This document shows positions 26,653 through 35,821 of a stretch of DNA of 64,000 nt, piece by piece (the first letter of the stretch is position 1; each line of letters begins with the position of its first letter). A program made the translations under genes and the position numbers. Below the pieces are notes generated by a model that searched no databases, was not told where the DNA came from, and worked only from the letters and a program-made list of their open reading frames with translations. Source of the stretch: Rhodococcus sp. KBS0724 (GTDB lineage Bacteria; Actinomycetota; Actinomycetes; Mycobacteriales; Mycobacteriaceae); assembly GCF_005938745.2 (NCBI RefSeq), contig NZ_VCBX02000001.1:3672501-3736500 (forward strand), in the 5' to 3' direction.

Positions 26653-27372
26653 TCAACTCACGTCGGCCGCCGAGCGAGCCGTCGGTGGCGGTTCTCCGAA
26701 CAGTGCAGTCTCGCGGGGAACGAAATGCACCTTCGTCAGAGTTGCCTTCTGGATCCGATCGAGACGGAACCACCGAACCGCGTCCCGCGTTCGGCACCAC
26801 CCGATCAAGAACCACCGATCTCGGGTGTGAGCGAGCAAATGCGGCTCGACTGCGCGCGTAGATTCGGCCCCGTCGCCATCGATGTACCGCAACGACACGA
26901 CGCACTTACGCTCCAATGCCTGCTCGATCGCGCGTCGGTTGACTCCTGACTCCTCATCAGCTTCTACTTGTTCGCCATGACGAACCCAGACGCGCCCGCT
27001 GAGTTCCTCGACTCTGGCCCGACTGTCGGCGTCCATGACGTCCAGTAATTTCGCCAGTGCCGCTCGCCCGTCGTCCGCGAACGGAGCATCGCCGACAGCA
27101 GTCAACGCCAAGGCGATCGATACCGCCTGCGGGACAGTGAAATTCACCGGCGGCAACGTCGCGCGGCCGATCAATCGGTAGCCACCGCCAGGTCCGGAAC
27201 GACCTTCGATCGCAGACCCCGACTCCATCAATGTCTCGACATCTCGTTTGACTGTGCGCGACGTGACGCCGAATTGCGCAGCAAGCTGCGTTGCACTTGA
27301 CCCGCGGTCACCACGACGACGCAACTCCTCGAGGAGTGCGTGCAATCTCGCCGCTCGATTCACGTTTTCCAT
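26653..27372 (-). CDS. HTH/WYL-domain transcriptional regulator (YafY type)
   Basis: A 239-residue regulator from ATG 27372. N-terminal winged helix: 'RLHALLEELRRRGDRGSSATQLAAQFGVTSRTVKRDVETL' is the DeoR/YafY-like reader. The C-terminal WYL domain has 'YIDGDGAESTRAVEPHLL' and 'RDRWFLIGWCRTRDAVRWFRLDRI' with the WYL-type 'WFL'. A TTG at 27393 would extend it by 7 residues without support. It is divergent from an alpha/beta hydrolase gene, with a clean inverted repeat between them, so it likely represses or activates that hydrolase. It is not PafB/PafC: only one unit and no proteasome context. Confidence 0.88.
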   Translation of the reverse strand: MENVNRAARLHALLEELRRRGDRGSSATQLAAQFGVTSRTVKRDVETLMESGSAIEGRSGPGGGYRLIGRATLPPVNFTVPQAVSIALALTAVGDAPFADDGRAALAKLLDVMDADSRARVEELSGRVWVRHGEQVEADEESGVNRRAIEQALERKCVVSLRYIDGDGAESTRAVEPHLLAHTRDRWFLIGWCRTRDAVRWFRLDRIQKATLTKVHFVPRETALFGEPPPTARSAADVS

Positions 27373-27394
27373 TGTCGCAGTTTTCGATACCAAA

Positions 27395-27428
27395 CGGTGA
27401 CAAAATCAGTGACACACAGCTGTCACCG
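27395..27428. promoter_or_regulatory. Inverted-repeat operator between WYL regulator and hydrolase
   Basis: CGGTGACA and TGTCACCG form a perfect 8-bp inverted repeat with an 18-base spacer, and GTGACA recurs inside at 27409. Placed between divergent genes, it is the probable binding site of the WYL regulator. Confidence 0.6.
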
Positions 27429-27449
27429 ATAGCCCGCGACGATAGGTTC

Positions 27450-28157
27450 ATGAAAACTCACATCGTTCTGGTTCCCGGATTCTGGCTTGGCGCATGGGCG
27501 TGGGACGCGGTACTCCCCCACCTCGAACGCCCCGACACCCGCGTCACCGCACTGACCTTGCCAGGACTCGAGTCTGTGGACTCACCCCGGCGCACCGTAA
27601 CTCTCGATTCCCACGTCCGCGCAATCGTCGACGCCGTCTCGAGTTCGGACGAACGCACGATCCTCGTCGTGCACAGCGGCGCCGGAGCGTCCGGATACGC
27701 CGCCACCGATCGCGTACCCGACCAGATTGCGCGAATCGTCTACGTCGACAGCGGTCCGATGCCGGACGGCACCGCACTTCGACCCGATCTCGCCGACGAT
27801 GCGGTCGAGATTCCACTACCGACTTGGGCTGAATTGGAAGCGGACGGGAGCAGCATCGATGGACTCGACGACGACGCTTTGACGGCGTTTCGGGATCACG
27901 CCGTCCCCGAACCTGCGGGCGCAGCCCGCGACCAGATCGTCCTGACCGATCCGAGACGCTATGCCGTTCGCACCACTGTGGTGTGCAGCAGCTTCCCGTC
28001 CGATGTCATCAAGCAGATGGCTGATGGTGGATTTCCCGTTGCCGTCGAACTCGCGAAGTTGCCGGTGACGTACGTCGACCTTCCGACCGGACACTGGCCG
28101 ATGTGGTCACGCCCGAAGGAGTTGGCTGAAGCAATCCTCGAGGCCGTAGACGCCTAG
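27450..28157 (+). CDS. Alpha/beta hydrolase
   Basis: A 235-residue soluble hydrolase. 'IVLVPGFWLGAWAWDAVLPHL' is the oxyanion-hole HG/PG region; the nucleophile position reads 'VVHSGAGASGY' (Ser in H-S-G-A-G), an esterase-like elbow; the late His is in 'DLPTGHWPMWSRP'. It resembles EstC/pyrethroid-hydrolase-type and salicylate-esterase-like proteins (inference). ATG 27450 is chosen because longer readings run into the regulator's region. The stop codon lies inside the first copy of a 24-bp tandem repeat, so the last residues 'VDA' are repeat-encoded. Confidence 0.85.
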   Translation: MKTHIVLVPGFWLGAWAWDAVLPHLERPDTRVTALTLPGLESVDSPRRTVTLDSHVRAIVDAVSSSDERTILVVHSGAGASGYAATDRVPDQIARIVYVDSGPMPDGTALRPDLADDAVEIPLPTWAELEADGSSIDGLDDDALTAFRDHAVPEPAGAARDQIVLTDPRRYAVRTTVVCSSFPSDVIKQMADGGFPVAVELAKLPVTYVDLPTGHWPMWSRPKELAEAILEAVDA

Positions 28158-28237
28158 CGTCACAAAGTTACAGACGCCTAGCGTCACAATGTCGCAGACG
28201 CCTAGCGTCACAAAGTTACAGACGCTTAGCGTCACAA
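28149..28237 (+). repeat. 24-bp tandem repeat, 3.7 copies
   Basis: Four head-to-tail copies begin at 28149, 28173, 28197 and 28221; the last is cut at 17 bases. Each contains the palindrome GACGC-CTA-GCGTC followed by a CACAA-rich half. Copies 1 and 3 are identical; copy 2 differs at three positions. The first copy overlaps the hydrolase stop. RNA copies could fold as small hairpins. Confidence 0.9.
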
Positions 28238-28250
28238 CGCCGCCTCAGCA

Positions 28251-28285
28251 GTGATGCCGGGACCGACTGACGGTCCCGGCATCAC
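28251..28285. terminator. Strong hairpin between hydrolase and uvrA
   Basis: GTGATGCCGGGACC and GGTCCCGGCATCAC form a perfect 14-bp stem with a 7-base loop, between convergent genes, so probably a bidirectional terminator. Confidence 0.8.
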
Positions 28286-28309
28286 TGACGTCGCACCTAT
28301 CCCATCGGG

Positions 28310-31291
28310 TTAGGCGACCGATGCGGACTTCTTCCGCGGCGCAGCCTTCTTGGGGGCCGCAGCCTTCGCTGCGCGCTTCTTCGCCACAGTCTTCGTTTTC
28401 ACGGGAGCCTTTTGCGCACTGAGTACCTCGCTGAGGAACTTTCCGGTGTAGCTTTCGGGGACTGCGGCGATTTCTTCCGGAGTTCCTTCTGCCACAACGG
28501 TTCCGCCACCGGATCCACCTTCAGGTCCCATGTCGACAACCCAGTCCGATGTCTTGATGACGTCGAGATTGTGCTCGATCACGATGACGCTGTTGCCCTT
28601 GTCGACCAATCCGTTGATGACGATCAGCAACTTGCGAATGTCTTCGAAGTGCAGGCCCGTTGTCGGCTCGTCGAGGATGTAGACGGTACGTCCGGTGGAA
28701 CGCTTCTGAAGCTCGGCGGCGAGTTTGACACGTTGAGCCTCACCACCGGACAGTGTCGGTGCCGGCTGTCCCAGTCGGACATAGCCGAGACCGACGTCCA
28801 CCAGAGTCTTCAAGTACCGGTGAATCGAGGTGACGGGCTGGAAGAACTCCGCTGCCTCTTCGATGGGCATGTCCAGCACCTCGGCGATGGACTTGCCCTT
28901 GTAGTGAACCTCGAGTGTCTCGCGGTTGTACCGAGCGCCGTGGCAGACCTCGCACGGAACGTAGACGTCTGGCAGGAAGTTCATCTCGATCTTGAGTGTG
29001 CCGTCACCCGAGCACGCTTCGCAGCGACCGCCCTTGACGTTGAACGAGAAACGCCCGGGCTGATAGCCGCGTACCTTGGCTTCGGTTGTGGCAGCGAAGA
29101 GCGTCCGAATCTTGTCGAACACACCGGTGTAGGTGGCTGCGTTGGACCTCGGGGTACGGCCGATCGGCGACTGATCAACCTGGACCAGTTTGTCGAGTTG
29201 GTCGAGCCCGTTGATTCGGGTGTGGCGGCCGGGCACCTGACGAGCACCGTTGAGCTTGTTTGCCATGACCGTGGCCAGGATGTCGTTCACCAATGTCGAC
29301 TTACCCGAACCGGAAACGCCGGTGACCGCGGTGAGAACACCCAACGGGAAGCTCACGTCGATACCGTCGAGGTTGTGCTCACGCGCACCGACAACGGTGA
29401 CCTGACGCTTACGATCGACCGGGCGACGGATCTCGGGGACCTCGATGAACTTTCGCCCAGACAGGTATGCGCCCGTAATCGACTCGTCGCAGGTGAGCAA
29501 CTCTTCGTATGGTCCGCTGTGGACGACCTGGCCGCCGTGCTCGCCGGCATACGGACCGATGTCGACCACCCAGTCGGAGGTGCGAATCGTGTCTTCGTCG
29601 TGCTCGACCACAATCAGGGTATTACCGAGATCGCGCAGCCTGGTCAGTGTTTCGATCAGGCGACGGTTGTCTCGCTGGTGCAAACCGATGGACGGCTCGT
29701 CCAGTACGTAGAGCACACCGACAAGGCCCGAACCGATCTGCGTTGCCAGGCGGATTCGCTGGGCCTCGCCACCGGACAGGGTGCCGGCGGCACGCGACAG
29801 TGAGAGGTATTCGAGGCCGACATCGAGGAGGAATCCGAGACGCGCCTGAACTTCCTTGAGCACCTGACCTGCGATGGCTTCTTCGCGTGAACCGAGGGTG
29901 AGGCTATTCAGGAAATCTGCGCAGTCGGAGATCGAGAGTTCACAGACCTCCGCGATGGACTTGCTGCCGAAATCTCCGGCAGCAATGGTCACCGACAGGA
30001 TTTCCGGACGCAGTCGCGCACCGCCACACGCAGGACACGGGGTGTCACGCATGTAGCCGTCGTAGCGTTCCTTCATCTGATCGGATTCGGTCTGCTCGAG
30101 CCTGCGATGCAGGAAGGGCATGACGCCCTCGAACTCCGCGTAGTAAGAACGGGTACGACCGTACCGGTTCTTGTACCGAACGTGGACCTGCTCCTCACTG
30201 CCTTCGAGGATTGCCTTGCGCGCCTTGGCAGGAAGCTTGTTCCATGGCGTCTTCATGTCGAACCCGAGGATGTCGCCGAGACCGGACAGCAAACGCCCGA
30301 AGTACTCGGAACTCTGCCCCATCGACCACGGCGCGATAGCTCCGTCCTCGAGGCTCAACTCCGCATCGGGAACTACAAGTTCCGGGTCGACCTCTTTACG
30401 AATACCGAGACCCGTGCACTCCGGGCAGGCTCCGTACGGCGAGTTGAACGAGAACGAACGTGGCTCGAGATCATCGATTGCGAGCGGGTGAGCGTTGGGG
30501 CACGCCAGCTTCTCGGAGAATCGCCGCTCCCGGTCGGGCGCGTTTTCTTCACGGTCTACGAAGTCGAGAACAACAATGCCCTCGGCAAGCCGAAGAGCGG
30601 TCTCCACCGAATCCGTGAGTCGCTGCTTGGAGCTTGCCTTCACCTGAAGACGGTCGACGACAACTTCGATGTCGTGCTTTTCCTGCTTCTTCAGCTTGGG
30701 TGGATCAGTCAGGGGGTAAACGACGCCATCGACTCGGACGCGTGAGTAACCCTGTGTATTGAGCTGTTCGAAAAGATCGACGAACTCGCCCTTGCGGGTG
30801 CGCACAACCGGGGCGAGGACCTGGAACTTGATGCCCTCCTCCATGTCGAGGACCTGATCGACAATCTGTTGAGGGGTCTGGCGTGCGATTTTCTCACCAC
30901 ACACCGGGCAGTGAGCCGCGCCAGCGCGGGCATAGAGGAGACGAAGATAGTCGTAGACCTCGGTGATGGTTCCGACGGTTGATCGCGGGTTGCGGTTGGT
31001 CGACTTCTGATCGATCGACACCGCGGGCGACAAGCCTTCGATGAAATCGACATCAGGTTTGTCCATCTGGCCCAGGAACTGACGCGCGTACGCCGAGAGC
31101 GACTCGACGTACCGGCGTTGTCCTTCGGCGAAGATCGTGTCGAACGCAAGGCTGGATTTACCCGAACCCGACAAACCCGTGAAGACGATCATGCTGTCTC
31201 GCGGGAGATCCAGGTCGACTCCTCGCAGATTGTGCTCTCGCGCACCCCGCACGATCAGGCGATCCGACACACCAATTCCCTTCATCGACAT
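28310..31291 (-). CDS. uvrA: Excinuclease ABC subunit A
   Basis: Damage-recognition ATPase of nucleotide excision repair. Up to 993 residues with two ABC modules: Walker A '[16 protein letters not shown]' (near 38) and '[15 protein letters not shown]' (near 660), signatures '[12 protein letters not shown]' and '[12 protein letters not shown]', and zinc motifs including '[27 protein letters not shown]'. A Lys/Ala-rich tail of about 35 residues follows the last domain. Possible starts are ATG 31291, ATG 31285 and GTG 31270; the GTG has AAGGGA 6-7 bases upstream and matches the usual N-terminus '[15 protein letters not shown]', so it may be the true start. A PafBC-type damage promoter lies upstream (31366-31388). 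Confidence 0.97.
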   Translation of the reverse strand: MSMKGIGVSDRLIVRGAREHNLRGVDLDLPRDSMIVFTGLSGSGKSSLAFDTIFAEGQRRYVESLSAYARQFLGQMDKPDVDFIEGLSPAVSIDQKSTNRNPRSTVGTITEVYDYLRLLYARAGAAHCPVCGEKIARQTPQQIVDQVLDMEEGIKFQVLAPVVRTRKGEFVDLFEQLNTQGYSRVRVDGVVYPLTDPPKLKKQEKHDIEVVVDRLQVKASSKQRLTDSVETALRLAEGIVVLDFVDREENAPDRERRFSEKLACPNAHPLAIDDLEPRSFSFNSPYGACPECTGLGIRKEVDPELVVPDAELSLEDGAIAPWSMGQSSEYFGRLLSGLGDILGFDMKTPWNKLPAKARKAILEGSEEQVHVRYKNRYGRTRSYYAEFEGVMPFLHRRLEQTESDQMKERYDGYMRDTPCPACGGARLRPEILSVTIAAGDFGSKSIAEVCELSISDCADFLNSLTLGSREEAIAGQVLKEVQARLGFLLDVGLEYLSLSRAAGTLSGGEAQRIRLATQIGSGLVGVLYVLDEPSIGLHQRDNRRLIETLTRLRDLGNTLIVVEHDEDTIRTSDWVVDIGPYAGEHGGQVVHSGPYEELLTCDESITGAYLSGRKFIEVPEIRRPVDRKRQVTVVGAREHNLDGIDVSFPLGVLTAVTGVSGSGKSTLVNDILATVMANKLNGARQVPGRHTRINGLDQLDKLVQVDQSPIGRTPRSNAATYTGVFDKIRTLFAATTEAKVRGYQPGRFSFNVKGGRCEACSGDGTLKIEMNFLPDVYVPCEVCHGARYNRETLEVHYKGKSIAEVLDMPIEEAAEFFQPVTSIHRYLKTLVDVGLGYVRLGQPAPTLSGGEAQRVKLAAELQKRSTGRTVYILDEPTTGLHFEDIRKLLIVINGLVDKGNSVIVIEHNLDVIKTSDWVVDMGPEGGSGGGTVVAEGTPEEIAAVPESYTGKFLSEVLSAQKAPVKTKTVAKKRAAKAAAPKKAAPRKKSASVA

Positions 31292-31365
31292 TCATCTGGG
31301 GCTGTCCACCAGCGACATCACGGACATTACGAGCACTCACACACAGTGAGTCCTCGAACGTCGCC

Positions 31366-31388
31366 ATGGTAGGCCGAGCCACCGACAT
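31366..31388 (-). promoter_or_regulatory. PafBC-type DNA-damage promoter of uvrA
   Basis: Minus-strand TGTCGGTG, 8 bases, then TACCAT, followed about 75-95 bases later by the uvrA start. This is the RecA-independent mycobacterial promoter pattern TTGTCRGTG-N8-TANNNT (the first T is A here). Spacing is exact. Confidence 0.75.
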
Positions 31389-31451
31389 GTTTTGACTGCA
31401 AGCACGAACCCAGCGGTCTACCAGCCCCTATTCGAAGGTAGCCTGCAAATC

Positions 31452-32138
31452 ATGACGAATCAGCCCATCGTGATCGACAACTCCTACACCGGTCAGCTCT
31501 CCCCCGATTCTGCGCCTCAACGACGCACAATCGACAGCGCAACCATCACGAAGATGTCTGTCGGCCCCATGGACAACAACACCTACCTCGTGGTCTGTTC
31601 CGCAACCGGGAAATCACTCCTCATCGACGCGGCCAACGAAGCCGAAAAGATCGTTGCGCTGATCGAGCAGGAAGCTCCGAATTTCGATTCCATCGTCACC
31701 ACACATCAGCACGGCGACCACTGGTTGGCACTGAAAGATGTCCACGCTGCCACCAATGTGCCGACCGCAGCGCATCCCCTCGACGCCGAAGCGCTTCCTG
31801 TGACTCCGGACGTACTGCTCGAAGACGGCGATACTGTCACGGTCGGAAACCTGAGCTTGGATGTCATCCACCTGTCCGGCCACACCCCTGGCTCTATCGC
31901 ACTCGTGCTGACCGAACCGTCGGGCCAGGTTCACATCTTCACCGGCGACTCACTGTTCCCCGGCGGAGTGGGTAAGACGGCTGATCCCGAGAAGTTCGCC
32001 TCACTGCTCAACGACGTCGAAACCAAGCTCTTCGGCCGCTACGACGACTCCGCGATCGTCTACCCCGGCCACGGCAAGGACACGACACTCGGCGCCGAGC
32101 GACCGCACCTGCAGGAGTGGCGCGAACGCGGTTGGTGA
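31452..32138 (+). CDS. MBL-fold hydrolase (glyoxalase II-like)
   Basis: A 228-residue metallo-beta-lactamase fold hydrolase from ATG 31452. Metal motifs: 'TTHQHGDHW' (HxHxDH with the first pair spaced as HQHGDH, near 90), 'LSGHTPGSIAL' (His near 142), 'FTGDSLFPGGVGKT' (Asp near 165) and 'VYPGHGKDT' (His near 210), the complete two-metal set. The relatives are hydroxyacylglutathione-hydrolase-like; in actinobacteria the thiol would be mycothiol (inference). It is divergent from uvrA, as Rv1637c is from Rv1638. An in-frame ATG 60 bases upstream is less likely. Confidence 0.9.
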   Translation: MTNQPIVIDNSYTGQLSPDSAPQRRTIDSATITKMSVGPMDNNTYLVVCSATGKSLLIDAANEAEKIVALIEQEAPNFDSIVTTHQHGDHWLALKDVHAATNVPTAAHPLDAEALPVTPDVLLEDGDTVTVGNLSLDVIHLSGHTPGSIALVLTEPSGQVHIFTGDSLFPGGVGKTADPEKFASLLNDVETKLFGRYDDSAIVYPGHGKDTTLGAERPHLQEWRERGW

Positions 32139-32144
32139 CCCCTG

Positions 32145-32192
32145 CCCCTCCCCAGCACGGCCCCTCCCCAGCACGGCACATCCCCAGCGCGG
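32145..32192 (+). repeat. 16-bp tandem repeat ending in a terminator arm
   Basis: CCCCTCCCCAGCACGG occurs twice back to back (32145 and 32161), and a third, diverged copy (32177-32192) supplies the left arm of the hairpin at 32179-32215. It follows the MBL gene stop directly. Confidence 0.8.
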
Positions 32193-32215
32193 CCCGAACA
32201 TGCGCGTTGGGGATG
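32179..32215 (+). terminator. Hairpin terminator after the MBL hydrolase
   Basis: CATCCCCAGCGCG pairs with CGCGTTGGGGATG over 13 positions with one G-U, loop of 11. No U-tract. It probably ends the MBL transcript. Confidence 0.65.
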
Positions 32216-32291
32216 ACTGCCCGTCTACGATGCCGTCGAGGGTCATCATCACGACAAAACTCGATTCGCAGCCGACTCCGAGGGGGCAGCC

Positions 32292-33131
32292 ATGCTCGAG
32301 GTAGATGCCATCGCCGCCAACAAAGCGAATTGGGATGATCGAGCCGACGTCCACGTGCGCTCCGACATGTACAGCGTCGAACGCTTTCTGGCCGATCCCA
32401 CAGTCATCTCGACGGTTGTGCAGAACGACCTCTCGGTACTCACCCCTCACCTGCCCGTATCGGGGATCCAGGGTCGCTCGCTCCTGCATCTGCAGTGCCA
32501 TATCGGTACCGACACCCTCTCGTGGGCGAGACTCGGCGCGATCGACGTCCACGGACTCGACTTGTCGCCCAAGTCCCTGCACCACGCAGCACGCATCGCA
32601 GAAGCCAACAGCCACGAGATCACCTGGGTAGAAGGCGACGCGCGATTCGCTGCCTCACTGATCAACCGGCGATTCGAGACCATCGTCACCAGCACCGGGA
32701 CAATCGTCTGGCTACCGGAGCTCGCCAACTGGGCCCAGTCGATCCACGACCTCCTCGAGCCGGGTGGCGTATTCATGATCCGCGACGATCATCCGATCCT
32801 CGGCGCCCTGGCATTCGAACCGTGGAACATCACCGACGATTACCTTTCCGGCGGCGGCGTCCGAACCTACGAAGATTCCAGCTCGTACACCGACAACTCG
32901 ACCGGCCAGATCGCGCACACCACCAATCACGAGTGGCGCCACGATCTGGGCGAGGTCATCGGTTCACTGCTTCGCGCAGGGTTACACATCGAATCGGTGG
33001 CCGAGCTGCCGTACATGGATTGGCCTGCCTTCCCTGAGCTCATACCCTGCGCCAATGGATGGGCATTGCCGCCGGGGTTGCCGAGGATCCCATTGAACTT
33101 CGCTGTCGTAGCAAGGCGCCCGCTGTCGTGA
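32292..33131 (+). CDS. Class I SAM-dependent methyltransferase
   Basis: A 279-residue small-molecule methyltransferase. SAM-binding motif I reads 'LLHLQCHIGTDTLSWARLG' (near 65), a known variant in which GxGxG is replaced by QCHIGTD; motif II 'VHGLDLSPKSLHHAA' (Asp for the ribose, near 88); 'GVFMIRDDHPIL' as motif III. The C-terminal region ('ELPYMDWPAFPEL') forms the substrate lid seen in related Actinobacteria proteins. The substrate is unknown. Adjacent to MBL and DUF5996 genes with no overlap, so operon membership is unclear. Confidence 0.88.
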   Translation: MLEVDAIAANKANWDDRADVHVRSDMYSVERFLADPTVISTVVQNDLSVLTPHLPVSGIQGRSLLHLQCHIGTDTLSWARLGAIDVHGLDLSPKSLHHAARIAEANSHEITWVEGDARFAASLINRRFETIVTSTGTIVWLPELANWAQSIHDLLEPGGVFMIRDDHPILGALAFEPWNITDDYLSGGGVRTYEDSSSYTDNSTGQIAHTTNHEWRHDLGEVIGSLLRAGLHIESVAELPYMDWPAFPELIPCANGWALPPGLPRIPLNFAVVARRPLS

Positions 33132-33142
33132 CCTAGCGGTTT

Positions 33143-33170
33143 TGTACACGTCGAATATGTACACGTCGAA
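33143..33170 (+). repeat. 13-bp direct repeat upstream of the DUF5996 gene
   Basis: TGTACACGTCGAA occurs twice with a 15-base period about 60 bases before the DUF5996 start; TGTACA is itself a palindrome. Possible operator half-sites. Confidence 0.45.
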
Positions 33171-33229
33171 CCCACTCGTGCCAGACTCCGAAGAAGGCCC
33201 GATTGTCGATCGAGTGCGGAGGACGTCGA

Positions 33230-34168
33230 ATGACAACATCCAACACGCCGGCGGATTGGCCCGCGTTGCGCGTGGACGACTGGACCGACACGCGCGACAC
33301 ACTGCACATGTGGGTACAGATCGTGGGAAAGATTCGACTTGCGTGTTCGCCACTGATCAACCACTGGTGGCAGGTCACCCTGTATGTCACTCCGCGGGGG
33401 TTGACAACATCGTCCATCCCCTACGGCGATCGCATTTTCGATATCGAGTTCGATTTCTGCGAACACCGACTACGCATCCGCGACAGTTCCGGTGCGTCAC
33501 ATGAGATTCCACTCGAACCTCAATCGGTATCGACGTTCTATGCACGCACGATGGAAGCACTACGCGCCCTGAATATTTCAGTGGACATTGCGCCAACACC
33601 GAATGAGGTTGATCCGGCGCTTCCGTTTGTCGACGATCACGTCCACTGTTCCTACGACGCCGAAGCCGTCCACCTGTTCTGGCGTCAACTCGTTCACGCC
33701 GACCGCGTCATCTCGGCGTTCCGCGCGGGATTCATCGGAAAGGTATCGCCAGTCCATTTCTTCTGGGGCGCAATGGACCTCGCGTGTACTCGATTCTCCG
33801 GACGAACAGCGCCACCACACCCGGGAGGCGCACCCAACTGCGGCGACTGGGTGATGGTGGAAGGTTACTCCCACGAATTGAGCAGCTGCGGCTTCTGGCC
33901 CGGCGGCGGCGAGGAGGGCGCGTTCTATTCGTACTCGTACCCCGCGCCTGCCGAGTTCGAGGCATACCACGTCGAACCGTCAGCTGCGTTCTACAGCAAG
34001 GATTTCGGTCAATTTCTTCTGCCATACGAAGCAGTCCGAACCTCCGCCGACCCCGAGGCGACACTTCTGTCGTTCTTGCAGACCACATACGCTGCCGCCG
34101 CTGATTCGGGGCACTGGGATCGAGCGGCGTTGGAAAGCGACCCGAATCGGTGGGCGTCACAGAGATGA
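33230..34168 (+). CDS. DUF5996 family protein
   Basis: A 312-residue soluble protein of the DUF5996 type: 'WPALRVDDWTDTRDTLHMW' and 'QIVGKIRLACSPLINHWWQVTLYVTPRGL' at the N-terminus, 'FIGKVSPVHFFWGAMDLACTRFSGR' (near 190) and 'GFWPGGGEEGAFYSYSYP' (near 230) are the conserved blocks. Function not known; no transmembrane segments. ATG 33230 has GGAGG 7 bases upstream. The 3' end overlaps the convergent monooxygenase gene by 12 bases. Confidence 0.8.
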   Translation: MTTSNTPADWPALRVDDWTDTRDTLHMWVQIVGKIRLACSPLINHWWQVTLYVTPRGLTTSSIPYGDRIFDIEFDFCEHRLRIRDSSGASHEIPLEPQSVSTFYARTMEALRALNISVDIAPTPNEVDPALPFVDDHVHCSYDAEAVHLFWRQLVHADRVISAFRAGFIGKVSPVHFFWGAMDLACTRFSGRTAPPHPGGAPNCGDWVMVEGYSHELSSCGFWPGGGEEGAFYSYSYPAPAEFEAYHVEPSAAFYSKDFGQFLLPYEAVRTSADPEATLLSFLQTTYAAAADSGHWDRAALESDPNRWASQR

Positions 34169-35647
34169 CTGGCGCGCTCCGGTCCACCGCGACAGTGCTG
34201 CTGGCCAACCCTCTTCTCCCCCGCGAGATGTAGAACTCCCGGCCCACGCTATGTAGCCGTCGGGCCGTACGAGTAGTGCCGGTCCGTCGTCCGTGCGCCG
34301 CGCGTGGACGAGCAGATCGGTTCCTGGGTTCTGCATCGTCGAGGCGGTCCCGTTCTCGCGGATGAAAACAAAACCGGGCCGGCGTTGCAGTTCGGTGAGA
34401 CGCCCCTCGTGAAGGGGCACTTCCGTCGCGCGAGTTCCGACCAGATCGCTCTGGCCGTCAGATGAGGGATAGCGAAGCTCAGTGCCCGCGAAACTACCGG
34501 CGACGACGTCTCGCACCCTCGGGATCGACAGGATATGCGGAGCAAGGAGATCGCGCAGGAACCTGGCGGGGCGCGGGTGCAAGGTGACGGCGCGCATCAT
34601 CAGCCCCGACTGTCGCACCACTCGCTTCCCGATCGGGTACCGCTCGCGGTGATACGTGTCCAGGATCGAATCGTCGGCCCCTGCCAGTACAGCGCCGAGT
34701 TTCCAGGCCAGGTTCGCACCATCCTGAATTCCGGTGTTCATTCCTTGTGCGCCCATCGGCGAGTGCACATGCGCGGCGTCCCCCACCAAAAACACTCTGC
34801 CGCTGCGATAGTCACGAACCTGACGCTCGTCGCAGTGGAAACGCGAATGCCAACCAACGTCGACGACACCCACGTCACGTCCCATGGCCCGGTTCAACGA
34901 ACCCACGATCTCGGCCTCACCCACCGGATCGGTATCGGGAACCTGACGCTCTCGATCCCAGGTCATCGAGCGATACCAAGAGCCGTCACTGTCCTCCTTC
35001 CCATAGGGAGCAAGGAATCCGAACTCACGCGGTGTATCGCCCAGCGTGAGGCCACCGCCCTGCGGTCCGGCAGTCAATTTCACATCAGCCAACACCACCG
35101 ACGACAGCACGGACTTCCCGGGGAAATCCATCCCGACAAGACCACGGACCGTACTGTGTGCGCCATCTGCCCCGACGGCATACGCGGCGCGCCACGTCAT
35201 CGTCGACGAAGGGTTGTCATCGTCTTTGGGTCGAGCAGTGAGGGTGACTCCGGTGGCGTCCTGAATGAGGTCGACAAGTGCCATACCGCGGTGAATGTCT
35301 GCTCCCTGTTCCCTGGCATAGCGCTCGAGGGCTTGGTCGACGTTGGTCTGCGGAGTAATCATCGCGAACCGGTAGCGAGATCTCAGGTGGGTGAGGTCCA
35401 GCTTCGCGCCCTTGAAGAGATTGATGCCCGGAGTTGTCGTGCTCGTCGCAAGTAGCTGGTCGGCCAGCCCACGCGCATCGAGCAACTCCAATGTTCTCGC
35501 CATCGTTGCAAACGCCCGACTGGACGGGTTGACCGTCAGCCACTTCTCCACAACAGCAACCGAGCACCCCAGCCGCGCAAGATCACCCGCGACGGTCATG
35601 CCTGCTGGGCCACCACCGACCACCACCACGTCGACGTTGTGATCCAT
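34157..35647 (-). CDS. FAD-dependent monooxygenase (aromatic hydroxylase group A)
   Basis: A 496-residue flavin monooxygenase from ATG 35647 (GGAGG about 8 bases upstream). 'VVVVGGGPAGMTVAGDLARLG' is the FAD Rossmann loop, 'VGADGAHSTVRGLVG' the DG motif (near 165), and 'FLVGDAAHVHSPMGAQGMNTGIQDG' the GD motif (near 285-310), the order expected for PheA/TfdB/RIFMO-type enzymes. A C-terminal thioredoxin-like tail ('LVRPDGYIAWAG') is typical of phenol-hydroxylase relatives. It could act on a phenol or on a drug such as rifampicin (Rhodococcus Iri belongs to this superfamily), but the sequence does not decide. It overlaps DUF5996 convergently. Confidence 0.88.
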   Translation of the reverse strand: MDHNVDVVVVGGGPAGMTVAGDLARLGCSVAVVEKWLTVNPSSRAFATMARTLELLDARGLADQLLATSTTTPGINLFKGAKLDLTHLRSRYRFAMITPQTNVDQALERYAREQGADIHRGMALVDLIQDATGVTLTARPKDDDNPSSTMTWRAAYAVGADGAHSTVRGLVGMDFPGKSVLSSVVLADVKLTAGPQGGGLTLGDTPREFGFLAPYGKEDSDGSWYRSMTWDRERQVPDTDPVGEAEIVGSLNRAMGRDVGVVDVGWHSRFHCDERQVRDYRSGRVFLVGDAAHVHSPMGAQGMNTGIQDGANLAWKLGAVLAGADDSILDTYHRERYPIGKRVVRQSGLMMRAVTLHPRPARFLRDLLAPHILSIPRVRDVVAGSFAGTELRYPSSDGQSDLVGTRATEVPLHEGRLTELQRRPGFVFIRENGTASTMQNPGTDLLVHARRTDDGPALLVRPDGYIAWAGSSTSRGGEEGWPAALSRWTGARQSSL

Positions 35648-35821
35648 TGTCAAACCTCCCACGCCGTCGTCCCAAGGTGTGTCGCAGCCGAGTTTCGGTT
35701 AATTCTTCGCTGATGGGCGCCGTTTTTACAGCCTTGCCACACCGGTGAGCAGGATGTAACCCGTCCCGGGTTCCGTTCGAATCGCTAGTGTGGAAAGGAC
35801 CTACATCGGGAGGCTTGGAAC

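Noticed and set aside
31292..31451. Classical SOS (LexA) box near uvrA
   Set aside because: No CGAACN4GTTCG-like palindrome is present; the damage element seen is of the PafBC type.
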